Assembly (NCBI RefSeq): GCF_003865345.1 | Contig: NZ_RMVE01000002.1 | Coordinates: 1 to 64,000, forward strand | Direction: 5' to 3' | DNA length: 64,000 nucleotides | DNA from: Nonlabens xiamenensis | Lineage (GTDB): Bacteria; Bacteroidota; Bacteroidia; Flavobacteriales; Flavobacteriaceae | In this document: positions 44,254 to 53,638 of the stretch, one piece after another | How positions within the stretch are numbered: position 1 is the first letter of the stretch | How the letters are laid out: each line of letters opens with the position of its first letter | Program-made: the position numbers and the translations under genes | Notes under the pieces: generated by a model | The model's database searches: none | Seen by the model: only the letters and a program-made list of their open reading frames with translations | What the model was told of the DNA's origin: nothing

Positions 44254-44454
44254 TTATTCCTTAGGTTTCTTCAAAAAGCCGTAGAGTTGGTATATACCTA
44301 GTGCGAATAAACCAGTAGCAAGGACCCACTTATAAGATTCCATTTCCATTTCCAGCACCCATTTTTCATAGAGTTTCCAGCCTCCGATACCTATAAATAA
44401 TAAGGCCAGGAAAAAACTGAAATATTTCTTGACGGGTGAATCAGAATCAGTCAT
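44254..44454 (-). CDS. Small two-helix membrane protein, downstream paralogue
   Basis: 66 residues with two membrane helices (FSFFLALLFIGIGGWKLY and YKWVLATGLFALGIYQLYGF). It resembles its overlapping neighbour in length, helix spacing and several positions, so the two look like a tandem duplicate. Function unknown. Confidence 0.6.
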   Translation of the reverse strand: MTDSDSPVKKYFSFFLALLFIGIGGWKLYEKWVLEMEMESYKWVLATGLFALGIYQLYGFLKKPKE

Positions 44455-44641
44455 TCCCTTTAGGGATTAAGGTGTACACCAGATAAAGCCCGTAAATAAT
44501 CAACCCTGCCGACAAGACAAGTCGCCAGTTAGGTAAAACTTCTTCAGTGTAAAAATGAGAATAGAGACGATAAGCGCCAAATCCAATAAAAACTGCGGCC
44601 ATCAAGCCACCTAGCACAGGATTTCTTTTAGGTACTGCCAT
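44447..44641 (-). CDS. Small two-helix membrane protein, upstream paralogue
   Basis: 64 residues from the ATG at 44641. Helices LGGLMAAVFIGFGAYRLY and WRLVLSAGLIIYGLYLVYTL. Overlaps the downstream paralogue by eight bases. Confidence 0.6.
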   Translation of the reverse strand: MAVPKRNPVLGGLMAAVFIGFGAYRLYSHFYTEEVLPNWRLVLSAGLIIYGLYLVYTLIPKGND

Positions 44642-44667
44642 AAATAGTAATTGAACTTCAAATATAT

Positions 44668-44703
44668 ATAAAAGCACTCCTTTAAAGATAGGAGTGCTTC
44701 TAA
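44668..44703 (-). terminator. Terminator of the 242-residue membrane protein gene
   Basis: A 10-bp stem (44672-44681 with 44690-44699) with an 8-base loop, followed on the minus strand by TTTTATATATA. It stands 33 bases after the stop of the gene at 44732-45460. Confidence 0.7.
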
Positions 44704-44731
44704 AAATGCATAAACAGTATAGGGGAACTAC

Positions 44732-45460
44732 TTAGGCATTGAAATATTTAGAGTTCCAGATGACCTTGTTAAAATTCTTACCGGCGGCAAATGAATAGTA
44801 CAACACCATACTCGCAATGGATTTAAAAGTAAAGAAAAAGATCAGCACATACTCTACTCCACTAGTGTCTTTTGAAAAAAGCCCATTGGGTATCAGAAAC
44901 GCCGCAAGTAAGCTGACCAATACTGTACTGAAAATAAGGTTCTCAAAGCTTTTAAAACTCCATGCCCAAAGTTTTCGGAACGGGTGCAAATCATTTCCCC
45001 ACTTGTGAATCAGGTAAAAATATCCATTACCAATCGGAGCAAACAACAAAGGATCATCAGCATCCTCCAATTTAAACATTTTGGAAGGCGCTACAATTTT
45101 AAATCCCTTTAAGGTGATATCATGTTGTTTTTCTAGGCTTTTGATTTCCTGCAAAGCCTCTCTAGGGATATCATTTTTAAAATACTTGGTGTCCAGGAAC
45201 CTCAACCGGTAATCCACACATATTTCACGAATCTGATCCACGTGATATATTCGTCCGGTTTCTAATTGGTCAATATCAAAATGATTCCTAGGTGTTGGTT
45301 TTTGCGGAGACTTCATCCTGGATATTATCGCATCCTCGTGCAAATTATCTTGTTCAAGTATAAAAGCCACTTGATCCATCAAGTCTTTTTCTTTTAAGCT
45401 TTTGTCTCTTAATTTTTTGAGTTGGTCTTCGATATTGGTTCTGCTCCACATAGAATTCAT
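44732..45460 (-). CDS. Hypothetical protein with two C-terminal membrane helices
   Basis: 242 residues, unknown family. The first 165 residues are soluble and charged, starting with a coiled-coil-like helix (RTNIEDQLKKLRDKSLKEKD). Two membrane helices at about 172-192 and 203-223 follow. A start three codons later is also possible. It has its own terminator. Confidence 0.7.
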   Translation of the reverse strand: MNSMWSRTNIEDQLKKLRDKSLKEKDLMDQVAFILEQDNLHEDAIISRMKSPQKPTPRNHFDIDQLETGRIYHVDQIREICVDYRLRFLDTKYFKNDIPREALQEIKSLEKQHDITLKGFKIVAPSKMFKLEDADDPLLFAPIGNGYFYLIHKWGNDLHPFRKLWAWSFKSFENLIFSTVLVSLLAAFLIPNGLFSKDTSGVEYVLIFFFTFKSIASMVLYYSFAAGKNFNKVIWNSKYFNA

Positions 45461-45474
45461 CGTTTAAGGAACGG

Positions 45475-45514
45475 GAAATAAAAACTCCCTTACGCCCTAG
45501 GTCGTAAAGGAGTT
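45475..45514 (-). terminator. Terminator of pheT
   Basis: Stem of 6 bp plus 5 bp separated by one mismatch (45483-45494 with 45503-45514), loop of eight, followed on minus by TTTTTATTT. Confidence 0.75.
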
Positions 45515-45540
45515 CCAATCATTTCAATAAGTTATAAATC

Positions 45541-47964
45541 TTATCTCAATACTGCCCCCAGTTGGGTTTCCAATTGCTGGCGTATCTTGTTCATGGCTTT
45601 ATCAATTTGTTTGTCGGTCAGGGTTTTTCCATCATCCTGCAATTTAAAATTCAGGGCATACGATTTTTTCCCTTCGGGTAACTTATTCCCTTCATAAACA
45701 TCAAACAACTGTACCTGTTTTAATATCTTTTTTTCGGATTGTACGGCTACTTCTTTTAATTGTTTGAAATTGATGTTCTGATCTACCAACAAGGCCAGGT
45801 CACGTTGTACCTCTGGGAATTTAGGTATGTCAGCAACCTTGCGATAGTCGCTGGATACCAATTTAAGTACCTCATCCCAGTAGATATTTGCATAATACAC
45901 CGTTGTTTCAATCCCAAAATGTTTGGTCAGTTTCTTTTTAACCACTCCCAAATCAGCAATTTTTGGTCCGCTGCTCAAAGAAATACCTTCTGACAACATA
46001 TCTAATTTTGTTGGCTTCTCATTGATTTGTTGCAGCCCTAATCGGTCAAAAAGCGCCATCACTGCTCCTTTAAGATAGAAAAAGTCGGCTGGCTGAGCGT
46101 TGTTGCTCCAATGCGCCTCACCTGTATTGCCAGTAGTCAGCAAACTCAAGTGCTTATTTTCAGTAAACTGTCGGTCTTGATATTGGTGATAAGTATGTCC
46201 AAATTCAAACAACCTTAAATTTTCCTGTTTGCGGTTCAGATTATAGGCGATGGCTTCTAAACCACCAAAAATCATACTCTGACGCATCACAGATAAGTCA
46301 CTACTTAATGGATTGAGGATACGCACTTCGTTTTTAGCTTGTATATGCTCTGATAACTCTTGATATTTTTCGGAAGTCAAGCTGTTGGCCATCATCTCCA
46401 AAAATCCCTGACCACTGAGTTGCTGGGCAGCCAAATGTTGTAGTCGGTTATTTTCAAGTCTGGAAGAGGCTGCAATGGTGGCATTGAGCTTAGTAGATAC
46501 TTCTATACGGTCGTAACCATACACTCTCAGAATTTCCTCAATGACATCGGCAGGGCGTGTAACATCATTTCTATAAGCAGGTATGGTAAGTCCCAAACCA
46601 GCTTCAGTCACGTTGTTCACGTTGATATCCAAACTGCGCAAGATACTTTTGATCTCTTCCCGCGGAATTTTTTTCCCAATCAGAGAATCTACCTTGGCAA
46701 AAGGCAAGAAAACCTGTTGGTCTTCAATTTTATGCGGATACAAATCCATGATGTCGCTGGACACTTCGCCGCCAGCAGTTTCCTTGATCAATATGGCGGC
46801 CCTCTTCAGGGCATACTCGGTAATATTAGGGTCTATTCCACGCTCAAACCTAAAAGACGCATCGGTGTTGAAACCGTGTCTTTTGGCCGTTTTTCGCACA
46901 CTCACCGGATTAAAGTAAGCACTTTCCAAAAAGATGCTGCTGGTATTTTCAGTTACTCCGCTGTTCAGTCCTCCATAAACACCTGCGATACACAAAGGTT
47001 TGTCCGCATCGCAGATCATTAAATCATCCTCATGTAACTGGTGCTCTTCACCATCTAATGTAGTAAAAGGGGTTCCCTCAGGTAAAGTCTTCACCAGAAT
47101 CTTGTTGCCCGTTATTCTAGAGGCATCAAAAGCGTGTAAAGGCTGACCCAACTCATGCATAACATAGTTGGTAATATCTACCACGTTATTTTTTGGGCTA
47201 ATTCCAATGGCTTTCAAACGGTTCTTGATCCAGTTTGGAGATTCTCCAATACTCAAGCCAGTCATGGTCAAACCACAATATCTAGGGGCAAGTTCTGCCT
47301 TTTCTACCTCTATATCAATGCGCAGACTGCGGTTATCCACATGAAAGCTACTGACCGAGGGTGTGATAAACTCTACTGGATCTTCCTGTACAGCCAGTCC
47401 AGCCCTAAGATCCCGTGCCACTCCCATATGAGACATAGCATCAGCTCTGTTAGGTGTTAAACCAATTTCGATTACTTTATCACTGACCAGTTCGATCACC
47501 TCACTCATGGGTGTTCCCGGCGCCAATTCCTGATCGAGCACCATGATTCCGGCATGAGAAGTACCAAGACCAAGCTCATCCTCTGCGCAAATCATACCAT
47601 GGCTTTCTTCGCCTCTGATTTTACCTTTTTTGATCTTCCAAGGCTCGCCTTTGCTATCGTAAAGTGTGGTTCCTACGGTAGCTACTGGCACTTTTTGACC
47701 TACTGCAACATTGGGCGCACCACATACAATCTGTACCTGCTGGCTCCCTAAATCGACTTGGGTCAATTTGAGCTTATCGGCATTGGCATGTTTTTCACAG
47801 GAAACAACATGTCCCACTACTACGCCTTGCAGCCCTCCCTTAACGTTTTCAAAAGTAGAGACTCCTTCCACTTCCAATCCCAAGGAAGTCAATAGGGCGG
47901 TATGCTTATCAATGTCATCTGGCACGTTGATAAACTGCTTGATCCAGTTGTAGGAGACTTTCAT
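45541..47964 (-). CDS. pheT: Phenylalanine-tRNA ligase beta subunit
   Basis: 807 residues, complete. Order: EMAP/tRNA-binding domain (about 40-150, with ANADKLKLTQVDLG), B3/B4 editing domain (about 220-390, with GLTPNRADAMSHMGVARDLR just before), B5, core, and the C-terminal FDX-ACB domain (KFPEVQRDLALLVDQNINF). pheS is not beside it. It has its own terminator. Confidence 0.97.
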   Translation of the reverse strand: MKVSYNWIKQFINVPDDIDKHTALLTSLGLEVEGVSTFENVKGGLQGVVVGHVVSCEKHANADKLKLTQVDLGSQQVQIVCGAPNVAVGQKVPVATVGTTLYDSKGEPWKIKKGKIRGEESHGMICAEDELGLGTSHAGIMVLDQELAPGTPMSEVIELVSDKVIEIGLTPNRADAMSHMGVARDLRAGLAVQEDPVEFITPSVSSFHVDNRSLRIDIEVEKAELAPRYCGLTMTGLSIGESPNWIKNRLKAIGISPKNNVVDITNYVMHELGQPLHAFDASRITGNKILVKTLPEGTPFTTLDGEEHQLHEDDLMICDADKPLCIAGVYGGLNSGVTENTSSIFLESAYFNPVSVRKTAKRHGFNTDASFRFERGIDPNITEYALKRAAILIKETAGGEVSSDIMDLYPHKIEDQQVFLPFAKVDSLIGKKIPREEIKSILRSLDINVNNVTEAGLGLTIPAYRNDVTRPADVIEEILRVYGYDRIEVSTKLNATIAASSRLENNRLQHLAAQQLSGQGFLEMMANSLTSEKYQELSEHIQAKNEVRILNPLSSDLSVMRQSMIFGGLEAIAYNLNRKQENLRLFEFGHTYHQYQDRQFTENKHLSLLTTGNTGEAHWSNNAQPADFFYLKGAVMALFDRLGLQQINEKPTKLDMLSEGISLSSGPKIADLGVVKKKLTKHFGIETTVYYANIYWDEVLKLVSSDYRKVADIPKFPEVQRDLALLVDQNINFKQLKEVAVQSEKKILKQVQLFDVYEGNKLPEGKKSYALNFKLQDDGKTLTDKQIDKAMNKIRQQLETQLGAVLR

Positions 47965-48006
47965 AGGTACGCTGATTTTTAAAGTCGGTAAAGATAGTGT
48001 TATACC

Positions 48007-48022
48007 CGCTTTCGCGAAAGCG
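48007..48022. repeat. Exact palindrome copy, intergenic (18 bp self-complementary at 48006-48023)
   Basis: Between the divergent pheT and sirtuin genes. Confidence 0.95.
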
Positions 48023-48129
48023 GAACCAACAGAAACCGCTATATCAATGGGCTAAAAACCCAATCAGACAGAATTATGGAAGGATGGATGGAAAAGTTTA
48101 TTTTTAGACTACCTAAAACTGGAAGAGTT

Positions 48130-48804
48130 ATGAAAAATCTTGTCGTACTTACAGGTGCCGGAGTAAGCGCAGAAAGTGGAATCAATACTTTTAGGGATGC
48201 CGGCGGGCTCTGGGAAGGTCACGATGTCATGGAAGTGGCTTCTCCTCAAGGATTTGCGGCCCAGCCCGAATTGGTACTCGATTTTTATAACAAGCGACGT
48301 GCACAGCTCAAAGAAGTGGAACCCAATGCAGCCCATCATTGTATTGCCGGATTGGAAAGAAATTATCATGTGCATGTGATCACACAAAATGTGGATGACC
48401 TTCATGAAAGGGCCGGTTCTTCTCAGGTTCTGCATTTGCATGGCGAACTCAGAAAAGTGCGCAGTAGCGTGAATGAGCATGACATACGTTACTGTGAAGA
48501 GGATATACATTTAGGCGATTTGTGTGATGCTGGCCATCAATTACGCCCACATGTGGTGTGGTTTGGCGAGGCTGTGCCCGCCATGGATAAGGCGATCGCC
48601 ATCACGTCCAAGGCAGATATTTTACTGATTGTGGGCACCTCCCTACAAGTCTATCCAGCGGCTGGGCTCAAAGACTTTGTTTCTCACTCTACCCCAATTT
48701 ACTTGGTAGATCCAGCCCCAGCGCTGGATTCACTTGGCAGGTTGACCGTCATTAAGGAAAAGGCCGGAAAAGGTGTGCAGATGGTGGCCGATATGATTTC
48801 TTGA
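48130..48804 (+). CDS. cobB: Sirtuin, NAD-dependent protein deacylase
   Basis: 224 residues from the ATG at 48130. NAD-binding GAGVSAESGI at 9-18, TFRDAGG, TQNVDDLHERAG and catalytic His104 in HLHGEL. Tyr53 and Arg56 (FYNKR) form the Y-x-x-R of class III sirtuins, which prefer succinyl and malonyl groups. Only two Cys (122 and 132) are found where four zinc ligands are usual, so the zinc site is at least reduced. The next gene starts inside its stop (TTGA). Confidence 0.9.
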   Translation: MKNLVVLTGAGVSAESGINTFRDAGGLWEGHDVMEVASPQGFAAQPELVLDFYNKRRAQLKEVEPNAAHHCIAGLERNYHVHVITQNVDDLHERAGSSQVLHLHGELRKVRSSVNEHDIRYCEEDIHLGDLCDAGHQLRPHVVWFGEAVPAMDKAIAITSKADILLIVGTSLQVYPAAGLKDFVSHSTPIYLVDPAPALDSLGRLTVIKEKAGKGVQMVADMIS

Positions 48805-49385
48805 AATTAAGCCAAGTGGACAAAGCACAGCTTCATAAAAAACTTAAGGTTTTACTCGCGTACAAAAAAGATCGGGTAGCGATCGGTACAGCAGTCGTGA
48901 AATACAATCTACTGACGGCATTGATTGAACTGTGCCACCCTGAAACAGGTGTTTCCCACCAAGCTTGCTGGGCGCTGGAACAAGTATTTTTAAACCATGA
49001 AGAGGCTTGCCATGCCCATATAGCAGATATGGCTGAACTTTATGTATTACCAATCAACTCCTCTGGGATGCGATCACTCAGCAAAATAGCGGCTATCATT
49101 GCCAAAAAATTCTATGGCCTTCGGGCCAATGTGTGGCAAGATATACTTAGCCTAGCCATGCGTGAAAAAATGCTGGAGGGATGTTTTCAAATTTTATTGG
49201 ACGACCAAGGAAAAACAGCCAATCTAGCTTTTGCAACCCGAGCCGTATACGAATTTGGAAAAGAGTTTGAATGGGTGTATCCTGAATTGGTCCCCACTGT
49301 CGAACACTTATTGCAAGATAACCCCAGAGGCTATACCGCCTGTGGTGCCAAAACATTATTGCTGATCGCCAACAATGGGTCATAG
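48801..49385 (+). CDS. Hypothetical helical-repeat protein
   Basis: 194 residues, TTG start overlapping the sirtuin stop by four bases, so probably coupled. Soluble, all-helical in appearance, with several HEAT-like helix pairs (for example LIELCHPETGVSHQACWALEQVFL and KIAAIIAKKFYGL). Unknown function; purB follows in the same direction after 185 bases. Confidence 0.65.
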   Translation: MKLSQVDKAQLHKKLKVLLAYKKDRVAIGTAVVKYNLLTALIELCHPETGVSHQACWALEQVFLNHEEACHAHIADMAELYVLPINSSGMRSLSKIAAIIAKKFYGLRANVWQDILSLAMREKMLEGCFQILLDDQGKTANLAFATRAVYEFGKEFEWVYPELVPTVEHLLQDNPRGYTACGAKTLLLIANNGS

Positions 49386-49570
49386 ATCCAACCTGCATTC
49401 AATCTAGATTTCCCTTATAAAACTAGCCTTAGTTATTTAAAAAGACCGAACATCCCTCAACACCGGATGGACCTTTTCAGGAATCAGCAATGACTTACTT
49501 CATTTAACGTGGAATAACTGCTCTGCTCTGGGCTGAAATTTGTATTTTAGCACGCTTTAAAGCCACAATT

Positions 49571-50911
49571 ATGCCTACTGCTTTACAAGCTATTTCACCT
49601 ATCGACGGACGTTATCGTTCCAAGGTTGATCGCCTCGCTGACTTTTTTTCAGAATCTGCTTTGATACGTTATCGCGTACTTGTGGAAGTCGAATATTTTA
49701 TCGCTTTAAGCGAAAGTGGCATCCCACAGCTACAGCCTCTGTCCGAGGATAAGGAAGATCAGTTGCGGGCTTTGTACAGAGAATTTAATGACTCCCATGC
49801 GCAAGCCATTAAGGACATTGAAAAAGTCACCAACCATGATGTCAAGGCAGTAGAGTATTTTCTAAAACAGAAGTTTGACGAATTGGGTTTGGAAAAACAC
49901 AAGGAATTTATACATTTTGGGCTTACTTCTCAGGATGTAAACAATACTGCTATCCCGTTATCCATTAAGGATGCCATTGACGCAGTGTATCTTCCGGAAC
50001 TGGATAATCTCAAGGAATCTTTGAATCAATTGGCCATAGCATGGAAGGAAATTCCACTACTTGCACGTACACACGGACAACCTGCATCCCCTACCCGACT
50101 GGGGAAAGAATTTTATGTGTTTGTCGTCCGATTGGAGGAGCAGTTGGAAATGTTAGATCGGGTGCAGCATGCGGCGAAATTTGGTGGAGCCACCGGAAAC
50201 TACAATGCGCATCACGTGGCGTATCCACAGATCAATTGGCAACATTTTGGAGAGGATTTTGTCGAAAACCGTCTGGGCTTAAAACACAGCTTTCCTACCA
50301 CGCAGATAGAGCATTATGACCATATGGCGTCTCTTTTTGATACCTTAAAGCGTATCAATACCATACTCATAGATCTGGATCGGGATATATGGACCTATAT
50401 TTCCATGGATTATTTCAAGCAAAAGATCAAAAAAGGAGAAATAGGTTCCAGTGCCATGCCCCACAAAGTCAATCCAATTGATTTTGAAAATTCTGAAGGA
50501 AATCTGGGGATTGCCAACGCACTATTTGAGCATTTGTCAGCCAAACTACCCATTTCCAGATTACAAAGAGACCTGACCGACTCTACCGTTCTGCGCAATG
50601 TTGGTGTTCCCATTGCTCATACTGTACTGGCTTTTAAAGCCACTTTAAAAGGTTTAGGTAAATTATTGCTCAATGAAGAAAAGATTGCAGAAGACTTGGA
50701 AAACAATTGGGCGGTAGTCGCTGAAGCTATCCAAACCATTTTAAGACGTGAGGCATACCCCAATCCTTATGAAGCCTTAAAAGAATTGACCCGCACAAAT
50801 GAAAAAATTACAGGTGACAGTATTGCTAGATTTATAGACAACCTTCATGTGGATGAATCCATAAAGCAAGAAATGCGTGCGATCAGTCCGCGTAGCTTTA
50901 CCGGTATTTAA
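49571..50911 (+). CDS. purB: Adenylosuccinate lyase
   Basis: 446 residues. Cleaves adenylosuccinate and SAICAR in purine synthesis. It begins LQAISPIDGRY, has the TSQDVNNTA segment, and the family signature GSSAMPHKVNPIDFENSEGN. A variant palindrome (CGCTTTAAGCG, 49702-49712) lies near the start, read as IALSE. Strong terminator after the stop. Confidence 0.96.
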   Translation: MPTALQAISPIDGRYRSKVDRLADFFSESALIRYRVLVEVEYFIALSESGIPQLQPLSEDKEDQLRALYREFNDSHAQAIKDIEKVTNHDVKAVEYFLKQKFDELGLEKHKEFIHFGLTSQDVNNTAIPLSIKDAIDAVYLPELDNLKESLNQLAIAWKEIPLLARTHGQPASPTRLGKEFYVFVVRLEEQLEMLDRVQHAAKFGGATGNYNAHHVAYPQINWQHFGEDFVENRLGLKHSFPTTQIEHYDHMASLFDTLKRINTILIDLDRDIWTYISMDYFKQKIKKGEIGSSAMPHKVNPIDFENSEGNLGIANALFEHLSAKLPISRLQRDLTDSTVLRNVGVPIAHTVLAFKATLKGLGKLLLNEEKIAEDLENNWAVVAEAIQTILRREAYPNPYEALKELTRTNEKITGDSIARFIDNLHVDESIKQEMRAISPRSFTGI

Positions 50912-50935
50912 TCGATGTTTTTATAAAATTATTCG

Positions 50936-50972
50936 AACTCCCAAAGATTAAAGGTCTTTGGGAGTTTTTTTA
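50936..50972 (+). terminator. Terminator of purB
   Basis: A 12-bp perfect stem (50936-50947 with 50955-50966), loop of seven, then a T-run. Confidence 0.92.
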
Positions 50973-51065
50973 CTCCTAATTTAAGTTAAAGGGAATATAA
51001 TTCGCATATAATTAAGGAAAAAACCTACCTGTATTCCTAGATTGCAGTCAACTAAAAAACAGAAT

Positions 51066-51221
51066 ATGGGAATTTTAACGATTATTTTAAACATCCTTCT
51101 TCCACCTTTGGGCGTGGCTCTTAGTAAGGGAATCGGAAAGGATTTTATCATCAACGTCATTTTGACTTTGTTGGGATGGCTACCTGGAGTAATCCATGCT
51201 TTTTATGTGACCTCCAAATAA
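51066..51221 (+). CDS. YqaE/Pmp3-family small membrane protein
   Basis: 51 residues: two membrane helices with the family pattern NILLPPLGVALSKGIGKDF and a second half VILTLLGWLPGVIHAFYV. Pmp3/YqaE proteins are stress-linked small membrane proteins that affect membrane potential or ion leak. It is too short for common gene-length cut-offs. The lipoprotein gene begins 40 bases later. Confidence 0.9.
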   Translation: MGILTIILNILLPPLGVALSKGIGKDFIINVILTLLGWLPGVIHAFYVTSK

Positions 51222-51261
51222 AAATTTATTTTAATAACAAACCTTAAAACAATCAATTATT

Positions 51262-51834
51262 ATGAAAATTAAGATATTATCAATTTTTGCACTGGTAGCA
51301 ATGATGACCAGTTGTGATGTGAAAAAAGAAGAAAGCGGCGAACTTCCAGAATTGGATGTGGACGTAGAGGCTGAAGCAGGTAATTTACCAGAATACGATG
51401 TAGAATGGATGGATGTGGATGTAAGTACCACTACCAAAATGGTCGAAGTCCCGAAACTGGTCGTAGTCATGGAAGAAGAAGAAATAGAAGTTCCAGTTAT
51501 TGATTTTGATATGCCAGGAGACAAAAACGAAAGAACATTGACTGTCGAGGCAGAAGTTTCTGGTACGGATCACGACTTGGACATTCAAGAGGTAAGAGCT
51601 TCCAAAAACAGATTGTATGTCATTTCAACTTTAGAATCAAATGATACGGATCTGGAAGACAAAACCATTCGTAAGCAAGACCAAATAATGATAAATGCGC
51701 CAGATTTAGATGTGCAATATATTATCGTAGGTGAAAAACCAGATCGTGTATTTAATAGCAACAATATGTATGTGAAAAGTATGAACGATCTGAATGAAAG
51801 TATTTCATCTGCCAAAGTGATCTACAAAGATTAA
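51262..51834 (+). CDS. Acidic hypothetical lipoprotein
   Basis: 190 residues. Lipoprotein signal MKIKILSIFALVAMMTSC, then a strongly acidic part (residues 20-85) and a more ordered C-terminal part. Unknown family. It is probably co-transcribed with the YqaE gene and ends at a strong terminator. Confidence 0.7.
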   Translation: MKIKILSIFALVAMMTSCDVKKEESGELPELDVDVEAEAGNLPEYDVEWMDVDVSTTTKMVEVPKLVVVMEEEEIEVPVIDFDMPGDKNERTLTVEAEVSGTDHDLDIQEVRASKNRLYVISTLESNDTDLEDKTIRKQDQIMINAPDLDVQYIIVGEKPDRVFNSNNMYVKSMNDLNESISSAKVIYKD

Positions 51835-51856
51835 TTATAAGTATTAGGATTTATCG

Positions 51857-51885
51857 AAAAAGCTCCTTTGAAAGGAGCTTTTTTT
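51857..51885. terminator. Bidirectional terminator between two convergent genes
   Basis: AAAAGCTCC/GGAGCTTTT with an AT-rich loop and T-runs on both strands. It ends the lipoprotein gene on plus and can end the membrane gene on minus. Confidence 0.85.
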
Positions 51886-51930
51886 ATGACCGATTTTAGG
51901 GTTTGAAATTGATTACCAAGCATTTTGAGA

Positions 51931-52638
51931 TCATTGATACCTGGAAACCTTAATTTCATCATTGTGCTTCATTAATCGAGAGGCTAGTTTTCGCTGCGCT
52001 TGGTCAGAGAATTTCCATGGTTCTAGACGTTCCATTTTACCCTGTTTTGGAAAAAAGCCCAGGTATTCGGCGCCAATTTTAATTTCTCGTAGATCCTTAT
52101 AAAACACGTGAACATCTTCACTATCTTTCTTTTGAAACACCAACCTTTCTGGATAGACAACAACGATTTGTCGGGTGATGATGTCTTTGCTCCACCCATC
52201 ACACATCACTTGAAGGCCAATTAACAATAGACCTACACCTACTAAAAATGAGAAAACATCTTCCAGAGATACAATCATAGTCAATGCGATCGCAATGATT
52301 AGAAATCCGCCAAGTATTAAGATCAACTGAAGGAACCAATTCCGTGTAGTGATCAAAGACAGATCCAATTGATCTACAGGTGATCCTTTGGGCTCAGCAA
52401 ATCCGTATTTCCTGTATTCATTCTGTAAGACTTTTAAAATACACCAACGTACAAAATAAAACATCACCATCCATAGGACTACGGTTAATTGATCCAGGTT
52501 TAAAAAATCATGAAAAATATAGATGAGCATGGCCCCTATATAAATCACTCCAGTAAAATGAACAGAAAAAACTGGAGGACTCGAGCTTTTCAACACATTC
52601 CTCTGGGAAAATAACTTATTCAGTAAGTTTTTGTTCAT
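51931..52638 (-). CDS. Hypothetical membrane protein
   Basis: 235 residues from the ATG at 52638; a TTG at 52662 overlapping the mazG stop (TTGA) is an alternative start. Two pairs of membrane helices (about 25-70 and 105-150), then a soluble C-terminal part with VYPERLVFQKKDSED, resembling PH-like membrane proteins. Downstream of mazG and probably in the same operon. Confidence 0.65.
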   Translation of the reverse strand: MNKNLLNKLFSQRNVLKSSSPPVFSVHFTGVIYIGAMLIYIFHDFLNLDQLTVVLWMVMFYFVRWCILKVLQNEYRKYGFAEPKGSPVDQLDLSLITTRNWFLQLILILGGFLIIAIALTMIVSLEDVFSFLVGVGLLLIGLQVMCDGWSKDIITRQIVVVYPERLVFQKKDSEDVHVFYKDLREIKIGAEYLGFFPKQGKMERLEPWKFSDQAQRKLASRLMKHNDEIKVSRYQ

Positions 52639-52658
52639 GGCAGTCGGTGTGGTATTGG

Positions 52659-53432
52659 TCAATGCTTTTTGGCTTCTTCCCAGAACACATCCATCTCGGC
52701 CAGTGTCATATCTTTTAAGTCTTTTCCCAAAGCCTTGGCTTGTTGTTCCAAGTATTGAAAGCGTTTGATAAATTTTTTATTGGTGCGTTCCAAGGCATCT
52801 TCTGGATTAACGCCCAGGTGTTTACCATAATTGACAAGGGAAAACAACACATCACCAAATTCGGCTTCAATCTGGTCCTTATTCCCGGTGCGAACTTCTT
52901 CTTCCAATTCGCCTAATTCTTCTTCCAACTTTTCACGGACTTGTTCGGGGCGTTCCCAGTCAAAACCTACTCCCGCCACTTTGTCCTGAATGCGGGAACT
53001 TTTTACCAAGGCAGGCAGCGATCGTGGAACACCTTCCAAAACACTTTTCTTACCTTCTTTTAATTTCAAAGCTTCCCAATTGGCTTTGACCTCTTCTTCA
53101 TCGGCAACTTTAACGTCGCCATAGATATGGGGGTGTCGTGAGATAAGTTTATCACAAATCCCATGGGCGATACTGGCGATGTCAAAATCTTTTGTTTCCG
53201 ATCCTATTTTGGCATCAAACACTATATGTAGTAATAAATCACCCAACTCTTTGGGGATCTCTTCCATATCCTTGTCTAAAATAGCATCACCCAATTCATA
53301 GGTTTCTTCAATCGTCAGGTGCCTCAAGGACTCCAGAGTCTGTTTGCGGTCCCAAGGGCATTGCTCTCGCAGCTCATCCATAATGGTCAACAGGCGATCC
53401 AGCGCTGCCAATTGTTCTTTTCTATCGTTCAT
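52659..53432 (-). CDS. mazG: Nucleoside triphosphate pyrophosphohydrolase MazG
   Basis: 257 residues with two MazG repeats. First: CPWDRKQTLESLRHLTIEETYELGDAI and ELGDLLLHIVFDAKI with the metal-binding ExxE/ExxD residues; second: REKLEEELGELEEEV and EFGDVLFSLVNYGKHL. It hydrolyses nucleoside triphosphates to monophosphates, a house-cleaning role. Divergent from the thioredoxin gene, with a palindrome copy in between. Confidence 0.95.
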   Translation of the reverse strand: MNDRKEQLAALDRLLTIMDELREQCPWDRKQTLESLRHLTIEETYELGDAILDKDMEEIPKELGDLLLHIVFDAKIGSETKDFDIASIAHGICDKLISRHPHIYGDVKVADEEEVKANWEALKLKEGKKSVLEGVPRSLPALVKSSRIQDKVAGVGFDWERPEQVREKLEEELGELEEEVRTGNKDQIEAEFGDVLFSLVNYGKHLGVNPEDALERTNKKFIKRFQYLEQQAKALGKDLKDMTLAEMDVFWEEAKKH

Positions 53433-53563
53433 ACATCCATCCTTTTTTGATTTGCTGCATATTTAGCCAACGGCAGCGTTATATTCTGCGTCAGGCTTAT
53501 TATCTTGTCACTTTGAGCTGATCTATTTTTACAAGCCTGTTTGAACAAGAGTATTGGTCTTAT

Positions 53564-53579
53564 CGCTTTCGCGAAAGCG
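53564..53579. repeat. Exact palindrome copy, intergenic
   Basis: In the divergent gap between mazG and the thioredoxin gene, 60 bases before the latter's start. Confidence 0.95.
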
Positions 53580-53638
53580 AAGTCCACAAAATCTTAGTCT
53601 GGCATAAAATTAGTAGGTCCATGATTAAAATTGACAAT

